A DNA stretch of 64,000 nt from an uncultured Lachnospiraceae bacterium (GCA_945621435.1 CALZBR010000008.1:1-64000); one strand, 5' to 3'. Positions 1 to 8,384 are shown, counted from the stretch's first letter. Notes: generated by a model from the letters alone, not told the origin. Program-made: numbers and translations.

Positions 1-411
1 TATCAATATACCTGTTATGACGGGGAAGTGAAGTCCGTATTTGACAGAAAGTATTATACGAGGCTGGAGGAAAAACCGGATCTTGCGCTGATGGGAGCGG
101 CAGCGGACGTGCTGATCGGACAGCATGATTTTCGCAATTTTTGTGTCAATCCCAGAATGAAAAAATCAACAGTTCGACTGGTGGACAGGATTGATATTCG
201 CAGAGAAGGGGATTACATCAGGTTTCTTTTCCATGGTACCGGATTCCTTCAGAATATGGTGCGTATCATGGTGGGAACCCTGTTGGAGGTCGGCTGCGGT
301 CGGATGACTGTTGATCAGGTTAAGGAGGCTTTGGAAAATACCGAGAGGCAGAAGGCGGGTCCTACTGCCCCGGCGCAGGGATTGTGTCTGATGAGCGTGG
401 ATTATGATTGA
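1..411 (+). CDS. truA: tRNA pseudouridine synthase A, C-terminal part
   Basis: The reading frame is open from the first base of the window and stops at TGA 409-411, so the N-terminal part, including the catalytic Asp region, lies outside. The visible 136 residues carry the TruA C-terminal signature FLQNMVRIMVGTLLEVG and the upstream HDFRNFC segment typical of the family. TruA makes pseudouridine at positions 38-40 of the tRNA anticodon arm in the cytoplasm. A bidirectional terminator follows, facing convergent arcC. Identification is firm; the true start is not visible. Confidence 0.93.
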   Translation, partial: YQYTCYDGEVKSVFDRKYYTRLEEKPDLALMGAAADVLIGQHDFRNFCVNPRMKKSTVRLVDRIDIRREGDYIRFLFHGTGFLQNMVRIMVGTLLEVGCGRMTVDQVKEALENTERQKAGPTAPAQGLCLMSVDYD

Positions 412-438
412 TTCATAACTTCCAATGTAAGGTATAAA

Positions 439-494
439 AAGAAGCCTGGCGGCTGGATTCCATCAAGTGGAAACAGCCGGCAGACTTCTTTTTT
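439..494. terminator. Bidirectional intrinsic terminator between truA and arcC
   Basis: AAGAAGCCTGGCGGCTG (439-455) pairs with CAGCCGGCAGACTTCTT across an 18-nt loop, with two mismatches, and is followed by a T run. The A-rich left side lets it also end arcC transcripts from the other strand. Confidence 0.85.
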
Positions 495-523
495 GCTGTC
501 GGAAACAGCATTAATGGTTTGGT

Positions 524-1459
524 TTATGCAGTGATAACGGTACCTGCTTTCCCCTTCAGGGCATTTTTGATTTCGGACATGGATGTGATAAGTACACGTC
601 CGTCGGGTTTGGATTCCAGGAAGCTGATGGCTGCTTCAATCTTGGGAAGCATGGTGCCTTCTTCAAATTCTCCCTGTTTTGCCAATGTCTTTGCAAGTTC
701 AAGGGTCATTTCGCTGACAGGGGTCTGATGGTCTGTGCCGAAATCGCGATATACGCAGTCTACTCCGGTAAGGATAATCAGCTCATCACAGGAGAGGTCA
801 GTTGCCAGCTTGGCAGCGATGGCATCTTTTTCGATGACTGCGGAAGCACCCTTCAGGACATGCTGTTGTTCGATGACGGGAATTCCGCCACCGCCGCAGG
901 CGATAACAATCTGGTCTGCTTCTGCAAGGGTGCGGATGGTTTCTATCTCCACAATGTCGATGGGCTTCGGAGCAGCAATGACTCTGCGGAATCCTTTGCC
1001 GGGATCTTCTTTTACATAATTCCCCTTTTTGATTTCTGTTTCAGCATCCTCCTTTGACATGTAACGGCCGATTACCTTGGTGGGTGCGTAGAATGCTTCA
1101 TCGTAGGGGTCTACCGTGACCTGGGTAAGAATGGTGCTGACAGGTTTGGAGATGCCACGGTTTAAAAGCTCGGAACGCAGCGCGTTTTGGATATCATACC
1201 CAACATAACCCTGGCTCATGGCGGAGCAGACACACATAGGAGCGGGGGTATAGTCAATGTACACTCTGCGCAATTCGGTCATTGCCTTGTGAATCATGCT
1301 GACCTGGGGGCCGTTGCTGTGGGTGATGGTAAGCTGATAATTGGCCTCCACCAGATCGGCGAGAGCTTTCACGGCTGTCTTGACGGCATCCATCTGGGCA
1401 AGAGTGGTATAGCCAAGAGCTTCATGTCCAAGTGATACAACAGCTTTTTTCTTATTCAT
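524..1459 (-). CDS. arcC: Carbamate kinase, YqeA-like
   Basis: A 311-residue amino-acid-kinase-fold protein. It has the carbamate kinase motifs SNGPQVSMI, SQGYVGYD, the GGGGIPV nucleotide loop, KGASAVIEKD and the C-terminal GTVI. The family makes ATP from carbamoyl phosphate and ADP, or the reverse. I chose the ATG at 1459 because it gives the family N-terminus; a frame extension to 1504 adds residues with no homology value. The usual GGNAL phosphate loop reads GHEALG here (residues 11-16). No arcA or arcB is nearby, so an arginine deiminase role is not supported; a purine or ureide degradation role is possible. It lies 66 bp downstream of aroA on the same strand. Confidence 0.88.
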   Translation of the reverse strand: MNKKKAVVSLGHEALGYTTLAQMDAVKTAVKALADLVEANYQLTITHSNGPQVSMIHKAMTELRRVYIDYTPAPMCVCSAMSQGYVGYDIQNALRSELLNRGISKPVSTILTQVTVDPYDEAFYAPTKVIGRYMSKEDAETEIKKGNYVKEDPGKGFRRVIAAPKPIDIVEIETIRTLAEADQIVIACGGGGIPVIEQQHVLKGASAVIEKDAIAAKLATDLSCDELIILTGVDCVYRDFGTDHQTPVSEMTLELAKTLAKQGEFEEGTMLPKIEAAISFLESKPDGRVLITSMSEIKNALKGKAGTVITA

Positions 1460-1492
1460 ACAGATACCTGACCTTTCTTTTTCACTCATCAC

Positions 1493-1501
1493 AGTATAAC
1501 A
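1493..1501 (-). promoter_or_regulatory. Possible extended -10 promoter for arcC
   Basis: On the minus strand the gap between aroA and arcC reads TGTTATACT, a TGn extended -10 element, about 35 nt before the arcC start. No good -35 box is visible, so this is weak. Confidence 0.35.
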
Positions 1502-1525
1502 CATTTGAGCGAGGCTGTATAGAAA

Positions 1526-2896
1526 TTAATGGAGATTGTGAATCACCTGCTCCAGTACTTCAAAGTAATTTTCGAAGGTTTTGCGACAACAATCAGGGTT
1601 GTCGATGACGACACCGGGACTGCGCAGACCGATTAGGGAGAACCCCATGGCCATGCGGTGGTCTTCGTAGGTATTTACCAGGGAAGCCCTGAGGGTTCCG
1701 GGATAGATTGTGACGGAGCTATCCGTGGATTCGCAGCGGATCCCCAGCTTATCCAATTCTGTAACAATAGCGTTTAATCTGTCACTTTCCTGGAAGCGGA
1801 TGTGTCCTATCCCTGTGATTGTAGTGGGGCTGTCGGCAAAGGGGGCGATGGCGGCAAGGGTAATTGCCTGGTCTGAGCAGGCTGACATGTCTGCTGTGAT
1901 TCCGTGGAATATGCCATCAGCGGGAGGCAGAAGAAGAATTCCTTCCTTTTCATCCCTGGCGTGACATCCCATCTGTTCCAAGATCCTGATAAATCTCACA
2001 TCACCCTGAAGGGAATCAAAATGAACATTGTTTACCCTGACGGGAATTCCGAGAAGGGGACTTATGGCATAAAAATAACATGCTGCGGATACATCAGGTT
2101 CTATCTGATAATCCTGCGGCAGATAGTGCTGTCCGGAAGCGATACGAAAGGCATAGGGGCGGCTGCTGTTGACACATCCGGTACAACTGTGGTTGTCTGA
2201 GTTGCCGTTGCAGTAATACAACGGTTCTGCCGTGACACCGAATTGTGCCATCATTTTTTGCGTCATTTCGATATAGGCCATGCCGTGGCTTCCCTCTATT
2301 GTGACGGTAAAGTCATGGTCGGCAAGGCAGGAAGATATCATCAGTGCACTCAGAAACTGGCTGCTTTCGTCGATGTTGACCTTTATTGTGTCCTTTTGAA
2401 AACCGTTTCCCTTCAAATCAAAGGGAAAACGGTCGGGAAGAACCTTGCAACCAAGCTCGCGCAGGGAATCCAGCAAAGGTGCCATGGGGCGACGGCGCAT
2501 CTGTTCGGAAGCATCCATATGATAGATGCCCTTGGAGACACCCAGGTACGCTGTGAGAAAACGAGCCGCGGTTCCGGCGCTGCCCACATACAGCCAGGCT
2601 TCCTCCTTGGGAACCGGTCCCCCAAGACCTTTGACTGTTACCATACAATCCTGCTCGTTGACAGACGTCTCGAATCCCAGACTCTGCAGACAGGAAATAA
2701 AGTGTCTGGAATCATCGGAGAAGAGTACACCGTGCAGAGTGGAGGAGCCTTTTGCCAGAGTAGCCAAAAGTAAGGCACGATTGGTAATGCTTTTGGACCC
2801 CGGCACCGACACCGTGAGCGGAGCATGTTCTGAGTACAGATTGTGATTCATATTGAAATAAACAGAAGGAACTTTAAACGTTCTTTTGCCGGTCAT
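1526..2896 (-). CDS. aroA: 3-phosphoshikimate 1-carboxyvinyltransferase (EPSP synthase)
   Basis: A 456-residue enzyme of the shikimate pathway, condensing shikimate 3-phosphate with phosphoenolpyruvate in the cytoplasm. Visible motifs are PGSKSITNRALLLA (residues 32-45), the PEP and glyphosate-binding GSAGTAARF, RRRPMAPLLDSL, the EPDVSAACYF catalytic region and the C-terminal EDHRMAMGF. Length fits the family, with a short N-terminal lead. The ATG at 2896 has GGAAAGGA 7 nt upstream. No other aro gene is in the window, so it stands apart from a complete aromatic operon. Confidence 0.95.
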   Translation of the reverse strand: MTGKRTFKVPSVYFNMNHNLYSEHAPLTVSVPGSKSITNRALLLATLAKGSSTLHGVLFSDDSRHFISCLQSLGFETSVNEQDCMVTVKGLGGPVPKEEAWLYVGSAGTAARFLTAYLGVSKGIYHMDASEQMRRRPMAPLLDSLRELGCKVLPDRFPFDLKGNGFQKDTIKVNIDESSQFLSALMISSCLADHDFTVTIEGSHGMAYIEMTQKMMAQFGVTAEPLYYCNGNSDNHSCTGCVNSSRPYAFRIASGQHYLPQDYQIEPDVSAACYFYAISPLLGIPVRVNNVHFDSLQGDVRFIRILEQMGCHARDEKEGILLLPPADGIFHGITADMSACSDQAITLAAIAPFADSPTTITGIGHIRFQESDRLNAIVTELDKLGIRCESTDSSVTIYPGTLRASLVNTYEDHRMAMGFSLIGLRSPGVVIDNPDCCRKTFENYFEVLEQVIHNLH

Positions 2897-2962
2897 AACA
2901 ATCCTTTCCGGTAATTGTCCGTGCTGACTTTACCGTAGAATATCATCTGTGGAGCAAGATTT

Positions 2963-4123
2963 TCAACTGCGATAGACGCAGAAACCGTTCTCCATATGCA
3001 GGGTGTCCAAAAGCTCCCTGCCGCCGGAAGAGCAACGATAGAGCTGTATGGTTCCCTGGGCGGAAGCACCTGCCAGTAGAGGGGAACGGGACAGCAATCC
3101 ATCGGGATTTTCATAGCGTATCCTCATCATCTGCTCCTTAGTGCAATTGCCGGAAATCTTGATAACTGCATTTTTGTTCCGGGCCAGTATATGCCAGACA
3201 TAACGTCTGTTGGTTTCTTTGGTTTCCCATTTGCACCGTGACAGGACAAAGGGATTCATGCCAAAGTCAAAATCCTCTCCTGTGTAGGTAAGCTGGATCA
3301 GCAGCTTCCGACGCAGAGGCAGGAACAGAAATCTGGGACAACAGCCGTTGACTGCCAGTACCGAATGCCGCAAAGTCTTACCGGTGCGCTCGCTGCGTAA
3401 ATCTCCGCAGGACAATTGCAGCCAGGGATGGTTGTAGGTACGCCCCCAATGCTTGTCAGAATAGCCGTTACAGGTCTCGGGGCTGACATGATAGGTCTCT
3501 CCATCCAAGGTCACGGTGCCGCGGAAAAAGCTTTTAATCCCTTCGCCATGCCAATAGCTGTCCAGGGCATGGAAAAAGCGGGAGATGGGATTGGCCAGGA
3601 ACCCTGTATTGCAGGCAACCGCCTTGTATACTTCCAGGTCCCAGGTCATGGCTCCGGCATCGGACATATGAGATCGGTGTCGGGCTTCTTCGGAGCTGAC
3701 TTCCACATGACCGCAGATGTGCTCCTCACTGTAAAAACAGGTGTCAATCTGCATTACCATAGGGTTGGAGGCAACCCGCAGTCCGGAAGCGGGATAGAAG
3801 GTGTGGAGCTGTCTGCCCTCCTGTCCGTTCCTGTCGGGAAAGACCCCCACATTCATCATGAAATAAGAAGGCCTCAGACCTTGCTTTTTGGAGTAAGGGT
3901 GTTGTCCCAACACCACGGCGTCCGCCGGAGGGTTTTCCTTTTGCCATGGGAATCTCTTACAGTAGAGCCGTGGATTTATTATAAAATATTCCACAAAAAA
4001 AGTGCGGGTCTCCCCTGTCCGGTCATTCACTCCCGAGAAAGAGTGCCACCAGCGCATATACCCTTTTTTTGCAAGGGAACCTCGCAACATATATGAATTT
4101 CTTGTCAAATCCGACAGATTCAT
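2963..4123 (-). CDS. Tocopherol cyclase-like protein
   Basis: A 386-residue protein resembling the tocopherol cyclase-like (lipocalin-related) family known in bacteria outside photosynthetic lineages. Family-like segments are TRTFFVEYFIINP, SGLRVASNPMVMQ, DSYWHGEGIKSFFRGTV and CNGYSDKHWGRTYNHPWLQL. No signal peptide or membrane segment is evident. The ATG at 4123 has GGAGA 10 nt upstream; a frame extension to 4186 would cross the predicted promoter leader. The reaction in anaerobes is unknown, since these bacteria are not expected to make tocopherol. It is followed 66 bp later by aroA on the same strand. Confidence 0.72.
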   Translation of the reverse strand: MNLSDLTRNSYMLRGSLAKKGYMRWWHSFSGVNDRTGETRTFFVEYFIINPRLYCKRFPWQKENPPADAVVLGQHPYSKKQGLRPSYFMMNVGVFPDRNGQEGRQLHTFYPASGLRVASNPMVMQIDTCFYSEEHICGHVEVSSEEARHRSHMSDAGAMTWDLEVYKAVACNTGFLANPISRFFHALDSYWHGEGIKSFFRGTVTLDGETYHVSPETCNGYSDKHWGRTYNHPWLQLSCGDLRSERTGKTLRHSVLAVNGCCPRFLFLPLRRKLLIQLTYTGEDFDFGMNPFVLSRCKWETKETNRRYVWHILARNKNAVIKISGNCTKEQMMRIRYENPDGLLSRSPLLAGASAQGTIQLYRCSSGGRELLDTLHMENGFCVYRS

Positions 4124-4174
4124 CAGGCGTATCTCCAAGAAAATAATAAACAGTATTTCGTAGTTACTGTATTT

Positions 4175-4203
4175 ATTATAATACAATATGTTGTAAATGA
4201 CAA
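4175..4203 (-). promoter_or_regulatory. Promoter for the tocopherol cyclase-like gene
   Basis: Minus strand TTGTCA, 17-bp spacer, TATAAT, about 50 nt before the chosen start at 4123. The consensus fit is good. Confidence 0.7.
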
Positions 4204-4270
4204 TAGTGTCGGGTATGTTTTTGGCAGAAAATCATAATACAAGATATAGTGTCTGGTCAGGCAAAACAGG

Positions 4271-4290
4271 TTTGGCGCAGTTTGGCGCAG
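4271..4290. repeat. Perfect 10-bp tandem repeat upstream of the xylB promoter
   Basis: TTTGGCGCAG occurs twice head to tail, ending 15 bp before the predicted -35 box of the xylB operon. The position fits a direct-repeat activator site; this is inference. Confidence 0.5.
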
Positions 4291-4305
4291 ACCCCTAAAT
4301 TTCTC

Positions 4306-4334
4306 TTGATTTTTTGAGGCAGAACAAGTATCAT
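4306..4334 (+). promoter_or_regulatory. Promoter for the xylB operon
   Basis: TTGATT, 17-bp spacer, TATCAT. This gives a leader of about 107 nt before xylB. The rest of the 324-bp gap between 4124 and 4447 holds the opposite-strand promoter and the tandem repeat; I see nothing else in it. Confidence 0.65.
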
Positions 4335-4447
4335 TAAATCAAGCGTGTCAGTGCAATCGGTAACAGACAGAGTGCCCCATAAACAGGCAGATAACGATGG
4401 TTGCATGTTGCACGGAGGACGCAAATTTATTGACTGGGAGGTCTAAG

Positions 4448-5917
4448 ATGCTGTACATAGGTATTGATTTGGGTACATCAGCCGTAAAGCTGCTGCTGAT
4501 GGACAGTGAAGGCAAGATTGTGAATATTGTTTCCAGGGAGTATCCCTTGTATTTCCCTCATCCCGGATGGTCAGAGCAGAAGCCTGAAGACTGGTATGCA
4601 CAGACCATGGATGGAATTAAGGAATTGATTAAAGATGTTGACAGGAGCCAGGTTGCTGGTATCAGCTTTGGCGGACAGATGCACGGACTGGTGATTCTGG
4701 ATAAGGATGACAATGTGATTCGCCCTGCAATCCTTTGGAATGACGGACGTACCACGGAAGAGACCGACTATCTGAACAATGTCATCGGCAAGGAAAAGCT
4801 CTCCGAGTATACGGCAAATATTGCATTCGCAGGCTTTACCGCGCCCAAGATTCTCTGGGTTAAGAATAAGGAGCCCGAGAACTTTGCAAAGATTGCAAAG
4901 ATTATGCTTCCCAAGGACTATATCGCATACAAGCTTACCGGCGTTCATTGCACCGATGTTTCCGATGCATCCGGTATGCTGCTTTTTGATGTAAAGAACC
5001 GTAAATGGTCTCAGGAGATGTGTGATATCTGCGGTATCAGCACCTCTCAGCTGGCAAAGTGCTATGAGAGCTATGAAGCAGTGGGAACCGTGCTTCCCGA
5101 AATCGCAGCAGAGCTTGGTATTCCCGCTACCGTTAAGGTGGCAGCCGGCGCAGGCGACAATGCGGCAGCAGCAGTGGGAACCGGAACCGTAGGCGACAAT
5201 ATGTGTAATATTTCTCTCGGTACCAGCGGCACCATCTTCATCTCTTCCAAGAACTTCGGCGTGGATAAGTTCAATGCACTGCATTCCTTCGCACACGCTG
5301 ACGGCAGCTATCACCTGATGGGCTGTATGCTCAGCGCAGCAAGCTGCAACAAGTGGTGGATGGATGAAATCATCCGCACCAAGGAATATGCTGCAGAGCA
5401 GAAGAATATTGATAAGCTGGGTGAGAATCATGTATACTTCCTGCCTTACCTGATGGGCGAGCGTTCTCCTCACAACAATCCCAATGCAAGAGCAACCTTC
5501 ATTGGTATGACCATGGATACCACCCGTGAAGATATGACTCAGGCGGTACTGGAAGGCGTGGCATTTGCACTCCGCGATTCCCTGGAGGTGGCAAAGTCTC
5601 TGGGCATCGATTTGAAGAGAACCAAGATCTGCGGTGGTGGTGCCAAGAGCCCTCTGTGGAAGAAGATGATTGCCAACATCCTGAATCTGAAGGTGGATGT
5701 GATCGAAAGCGAAGAAGGTCCTGCTATGGGCGGCGCAATGCTGGCAGCAGTAGCCTGTGGCGAGTATGCCAGTGTTGAGGAAATCGCAGCTAAGGTAGTA
5801 AAGATTGTGGATACCGTTGAGCCCGACCCTGAGCTTGTGGCTAAATATGAGGCGCGCTATGCCCAGTTCAAGGAGATTTATCCTACCTGCAAGGAGCTCT
5901 TTGACAAGATCCAGTAA
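4448..5917 (+). CDS. xylB: Xylulokinase, FGGY family
   Basis: A 489-residue sugar kinase expected to phosphorylate D-xylulose with ATP, feeding the pentose phosphate pathway. Motifs include the N-terminal phosphate loop YIGIDLGTSAVK, GGQMHGLV, ILWNDGRT, the catalytic-base region AAGAGDNAAAAVGTG and the C-terminal GGGAKSPLW and GPAMGGAMLAA. The ATG at 4448 has GGGAGG upstream and starts the conserved domain; the frame runs 17 codons further up without support. Codons strongly favour AAG, GAG, ATC and CTG, suggesting high expression. It heads an operon with DUF4867 and an isomerase, so the true substrate could be another ketose. Confidence 0.88.
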   Translation: MLYIGIDLGTSAVKLLLMDSEGKIVNIVSREYPLYFPHPGWSEQKPEDWYAQTMDGIKELIKDVDRSQVAGISFGGQMHGLVILDKDDNVIRPAILWNDGRTTEETDYLNNVIGKEKLSEYTANIAFAGFTAPKILWVKNKEPENFAKIAKIMLPKDYIAYKLTGVHCTDVSDASGMLLFDVKNRKWSQEMCDICGISTSQLAKCYESYEAVGTVLPEIAAELGIPATVKVAAGAGDNAAAAVGTGTVGDNMCNISLGTSGTIFISSKNFGVDKFNALHSFAHADGSYHLMGCMLSAASCNKWWMDEIIRTKEYAAEQKNIDKLGENHVYFLPYLMGERSPHNNPNARATFIGMTMDTTREDMTQAVLEGVAFALRDSLEVAKSLGIDLKRTKICGGGAKSPLWKKMIANILNLKVDVIESEEGPAMGGAMLAAVACGEYASVEEIAAKVVKIVDTVEPDPELVAKYEARYAQFKEIYPTCKELFDKIQ

Positions 5918-5923
5918 TGACAG

Positions 5924-6007
5924 ATTTCGAAATTGTGTTCCTTTCGCTTAAAACCCACATGTCTGATTGCAGACACATGGTTTTTTGCGGGAACACAAAT
6001 TCGAAAT
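5924..6007. repeat. 84-nt imperfect inverted repeat between xylB and the DUF4867 gene
   Basis: ATTTCGAAATTGTGTTCC at the left pairs with GGAACACAAATTCGAAAT at the right with one mismatch. The stem continues inward through AAAACC with GGTTTT to an apical GTCTG-ATTG-CAGAC hairpin. It begins 6 nt after the xylB stop and lacks a terminal T run, so it looks more like an mRNA processing or stabilising structure, or a small palindromic repeat element, than a terminator. Confidence 0.75.
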
Positions 6008-6042
6008 GAGAAAATAAAAATAACAGAAAGGATGTAAAAAAG

Positions 6043-6684
6043 ATGAAGATTTATTCCGTAAATGATCCTGAATTTCGTGAGTTTGGCCGTGTGGTCAACA
6101 ATGTTGATTTTACAGAGCTGGTTGCAGCCATGAAGAAGACTCCTCTTCCCGAGGGTGTCATCTATGAGCCCAGCGTAGCTGAGCTGGAGGCACTTCCCGT
6201 GATGGAAGCACTTTCCACCACTACATATGGCGAGATGCCTATTCAGATCGGTTACTGCAACGGACACAATTCCAAGCTGAACGCCTTGGAGTATCACAGA
6301 GATTCCGAGATCAACGTGGCAGCAACAGATGCTATCCTTATGCTTGGTCTGATGAAGGACGTACAGCCTGATTTCACCTATGATACTGCTAATGTTAAGG
6401 CATTTTTTGTTCCTGCGGGAACTGCTGTGGAGGTATTTGCAACAACCCTGCACTATGCTCCCTGCGGTGTTGACGGCAAGGGCTTCCAGGTATCCATCGT
6501 GCTTCCGAAGGGAACCAATTATCCTTTGAAGAATGCACGTCCCCGTGCAAACGGAACCACAACGGACAATGAGGATTGCCTGATTACCGCAACCAACAAG
6601 TGGCTCATCGGTCATGCCGAGGGTGGACTTGATGAGGGAAGCTTCCTTGGTCTGAAGGGCAAGAATCTCGACATTAACGAATGA
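6043..6684 (+). CDS. DUF4867 family protein
   Basis: A 213-residue cytoplasmic protein with no signal peptide or membrane segment, which I place in DUF4867. It contains the segments GYCNGHNSKLNALEYHRDSE and FVPAGTAVEVFATTLHYAPC, whose spaced His and Glu residues suggest a cupin-like metal-binding barrel. Function is unknown. It sits between a ketose kinase and a sugar isomerase with the same extreme codon bias, so a role as a carbohydrate epimerase, isomerase or binding partner in that pathway is reasonable inference. An AGAAAGGA ribosome site precedes the ATG. Confidence 0.75.
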   Translation: MKIYSVNDPEFREFGRVVNNVDFTELVAAMKKTPLPEGVIYEPSVAELEALPVMEALSTTTYGEMPIQIGYCNGHNSKLNALEYHRDSEINVAATDAILMLGLMKDVQPDFTYDTANVKAFFVPAGTAVEVFATTLHYAPCGVDGKGFQVSIVLPKGTNYPLKNARPRANGTTTDNEDCLITATNKWLIGHAEGGLDEGSFLGLKGKNLDINE

Positions 6685-6730
6685 TTTCTGACAGCACGAA
6701 ATGATGAAAAAATCGCAGAAAATGAGTAGT

Positions 6731-6755
6731 CTTTTGTGCGGACAAAAGTTATAAT
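6731..6755 (+). promoter_or_regulatory. Inverted repeat abutting a TATAAT box upstream of the isomerase gene
   Basis: CTTTTGT-GCGG-ACAAAAG (6731-6748) is a perfect 7-bp inverted repeat. It is followed at once by TATAAT (6750-6755). The -35 position is poor. The arrangement resembles an operator overlapping a promoter, giving the isomerase its own transcript start about 80 nt upstream. Confidence 0.45.
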
Positions 6756-6805
6756 GTTTCTAGTTATGGTAAGCAGAGTATGCGAGCCTTAATGACAAGT
6801 AAATA

Positions 6806-6823
6806 AACGGTGTGTACACCGTT
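6806..6823. repeat. Inverted repeat in the isomerase leader
   Basis: AACGGTGT-GT-ACACCGTT is a perfect 8-bp inverted repeat with a 2-nt centre, placed 8 bp before the AGGAGG ribosome site. It could be an operator or a translation-modulating hairpin. Confidence 0.5.
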
Positions 6824-6841
6824 AAGAATTAGGAGGAAACT

Positions 6842-8329
6842 ATGATGAACAATTTACCTCAGGTAAAAATCGGTATTGTCGGTGTAAGCCGTGACTGCTT
6901 CCCTGCTTCTCTGACAATCAACAGAAGAAAAGCCCTGGTAGAGGCTTACACAAAGAAGTACGGCGCAGCTGATATCTACGAGTGCCCCGTTACTATCATC
7001 GAGAGCGAGACCGACATGGTAGATGCTCTTGAGGACATCAAGAAGGCAGGCTGTAACGCACTCTGCGTATACCTTGGAAACTTCGGTCCCGAGATTTCCG
7101 AGACCCTGCTTGCAAAGCACTTTGATGGACCTTCCATCTTCGTTGCAGCAGCAGAGGAGAGCCAGAACGACCTTATGGACGGTCGTGGAGATGCATACTG
7201 CGGTATGCTGAATGCAAGCTATAACCTGAAGCTTCGCAATGTGAAGGCATACATCCCCGAGTATCCTGTAGGTACTGCAGAAGAGTGCGCAGATATGATC
7301 AAGGAGTTCGTTCCCATTGCAAGAGCAATCATCGGCCTTTCCGATCTGAAGATTATTTCCTTCGGTCCCAGACCTATGAACTTCCTTGCTTGTAACGCTC
7401 CTATCAAGCAGCTTTACAACCTGGGCGTTGAGATCGAGGAGAACTCTGAGCTGGATCTCTTCGAGGCATTTAACAAGCATGCCGGAGACGAGAGAATCCC
7501 TGCAAAGGTTAAGGAGATGGAAGCAGAGCTTGGCGCAGGCAACAAGAAGCCTGAGATTCTTGAGAAGCTGGCTCAGTATGAGCTGACTCTTCTTGACTGG
7601 GTTGAGGCTCACAGAGGTTACAGAAAATACGTTGCAATCGCCGGAAAGTGCTGGCCTGCATTCCAGACTCAGTTCGGTTTTGTACCCTGCTATGTAAACA
7701 GCCGTCTCACCGGTATGGGTATCCCTGTATCCTGTGAGGTTGATATCTACGGATGTCTCTCCGAGTTCATCGGAACCTGTGTATCCCAGGATGCCGTTAC
7801 TCTGCTTGACATCAACAATTCCGTACCTGCTGATATGTACAAGGAAGCAATCGAAGGCAAGTTCCCTTATACTCATAAGGATACCTTCATGGGATTCCAC
7901 TGCGGAAATACCTGCTCCAAGAAGATGGCATTCTGCGAGATGAAGTATCAGAAGATCATGGCAAGAGCACTTCCTATCGAGGTTACCAACGGTACTCTGG
8001 AAGGAGATATCGCTCCCGGCAAGATTACCTTCTATCGTCTGCAGTCTACTGCTGATTGCAAGCTTCGTGCTTACATCGCAGAGGGTGAAGTTCTTGACGT
8101 GAGAACCAAGTCCTTCGGTGCAATCGGCGTATTTGCTATTCCTGAGATGGGACGCTTCTATCGTCATGTACTCATCGAGAAGAACTATCCTCATCACGGT
8201 GCTGTTGCATTCGGACACTTCGGCAAGGCTCTGTTCGAAGTATTCAAGTACATCGGCGTACCCGTAGAGGATCTGAACTATAATCAGCCGAAATCTTTGC
8301 CTTATCCTACAGAGAATCCTTTCTGTTAA
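6842..8329 (+). CDS. L-fucose/L-arabinose isomerase-fold sugar isomerase
   Basis: A 495-residue cytoplasmic protein resembling the L-fucose and L-arabinose isomerase superfamily. Likely metal ligands, by analogy, are the Glu in SCEVDIYG, the Asp in TLLDINNS and the His in PHHGAVAFGHFG. An N-terminal substrate-domain segment KIGIVGVSRDCFP is also family-like. The enzyme should interconvert an aldose and a ketose, feeding the xylB-encoded kinase; the exact sugar cannot be read from sequence. AGGAGG lies 4 nt before the double ATG. It has the strongest codon bias of the operon. A terminator follows. Confidence 0.75.
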   Translation: MMNNLPQVKIGIVGVSRDCFPASLTINRRKALVEAYTKKYGAADIYECPVTIIESETDMVDALEDIKKAGCNALCVYLGNFGPEISETLLAKHFDGPSIFVAAAEESQNDLMDGRGDAYCGMLNASYNLKLRNVKAYIPEYPVGTAEECADMIKEFVPIARAIIGLSDLKIISFGPRPMNFLACNAPIKQLYNLGVEIEENSELDLFEAFNKHAGDERIPAKVKEMEAELGAGNKKPEILEKLAQYELTLLDWVEAHRGYRKYVAIAGKCWPAFQTQFGFVPCYVNSRLTGMGIPVSCEVDIYGCLSEFIGTCVSQDAVTLLDINNSVPADMYKEAIEGKFPYTHKDTFMGFHCGNTCSKKMAFCEMKYQKIMARALPIEVTNGTLEGDIAPGKITFYRLQSTADCKLRAYIAEGEVLDVRTKSFGAIGVFAIPEMGRFYRHVLIEKNYPHHGAVAFGHFGKALFEVFKYIGVPVEDLNYNQPKSLPYPTENPFC

Positions 8330-8353
8330 TTTCAGGTAAAGAATGAATAAGAG

Positions 8354-8384
8354 ACAACGGCATCGGTCACGATGCCGTTGTTTT
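8354..8384 (+). terminator. Intrinsic terminator of the xylB operon
   Basis: ACAACGGCATCG-GTCA-CGATGCCGTTGT, a perfect 12-bp stem with tetraloop, followed by TTT. Confidence 0.9.
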
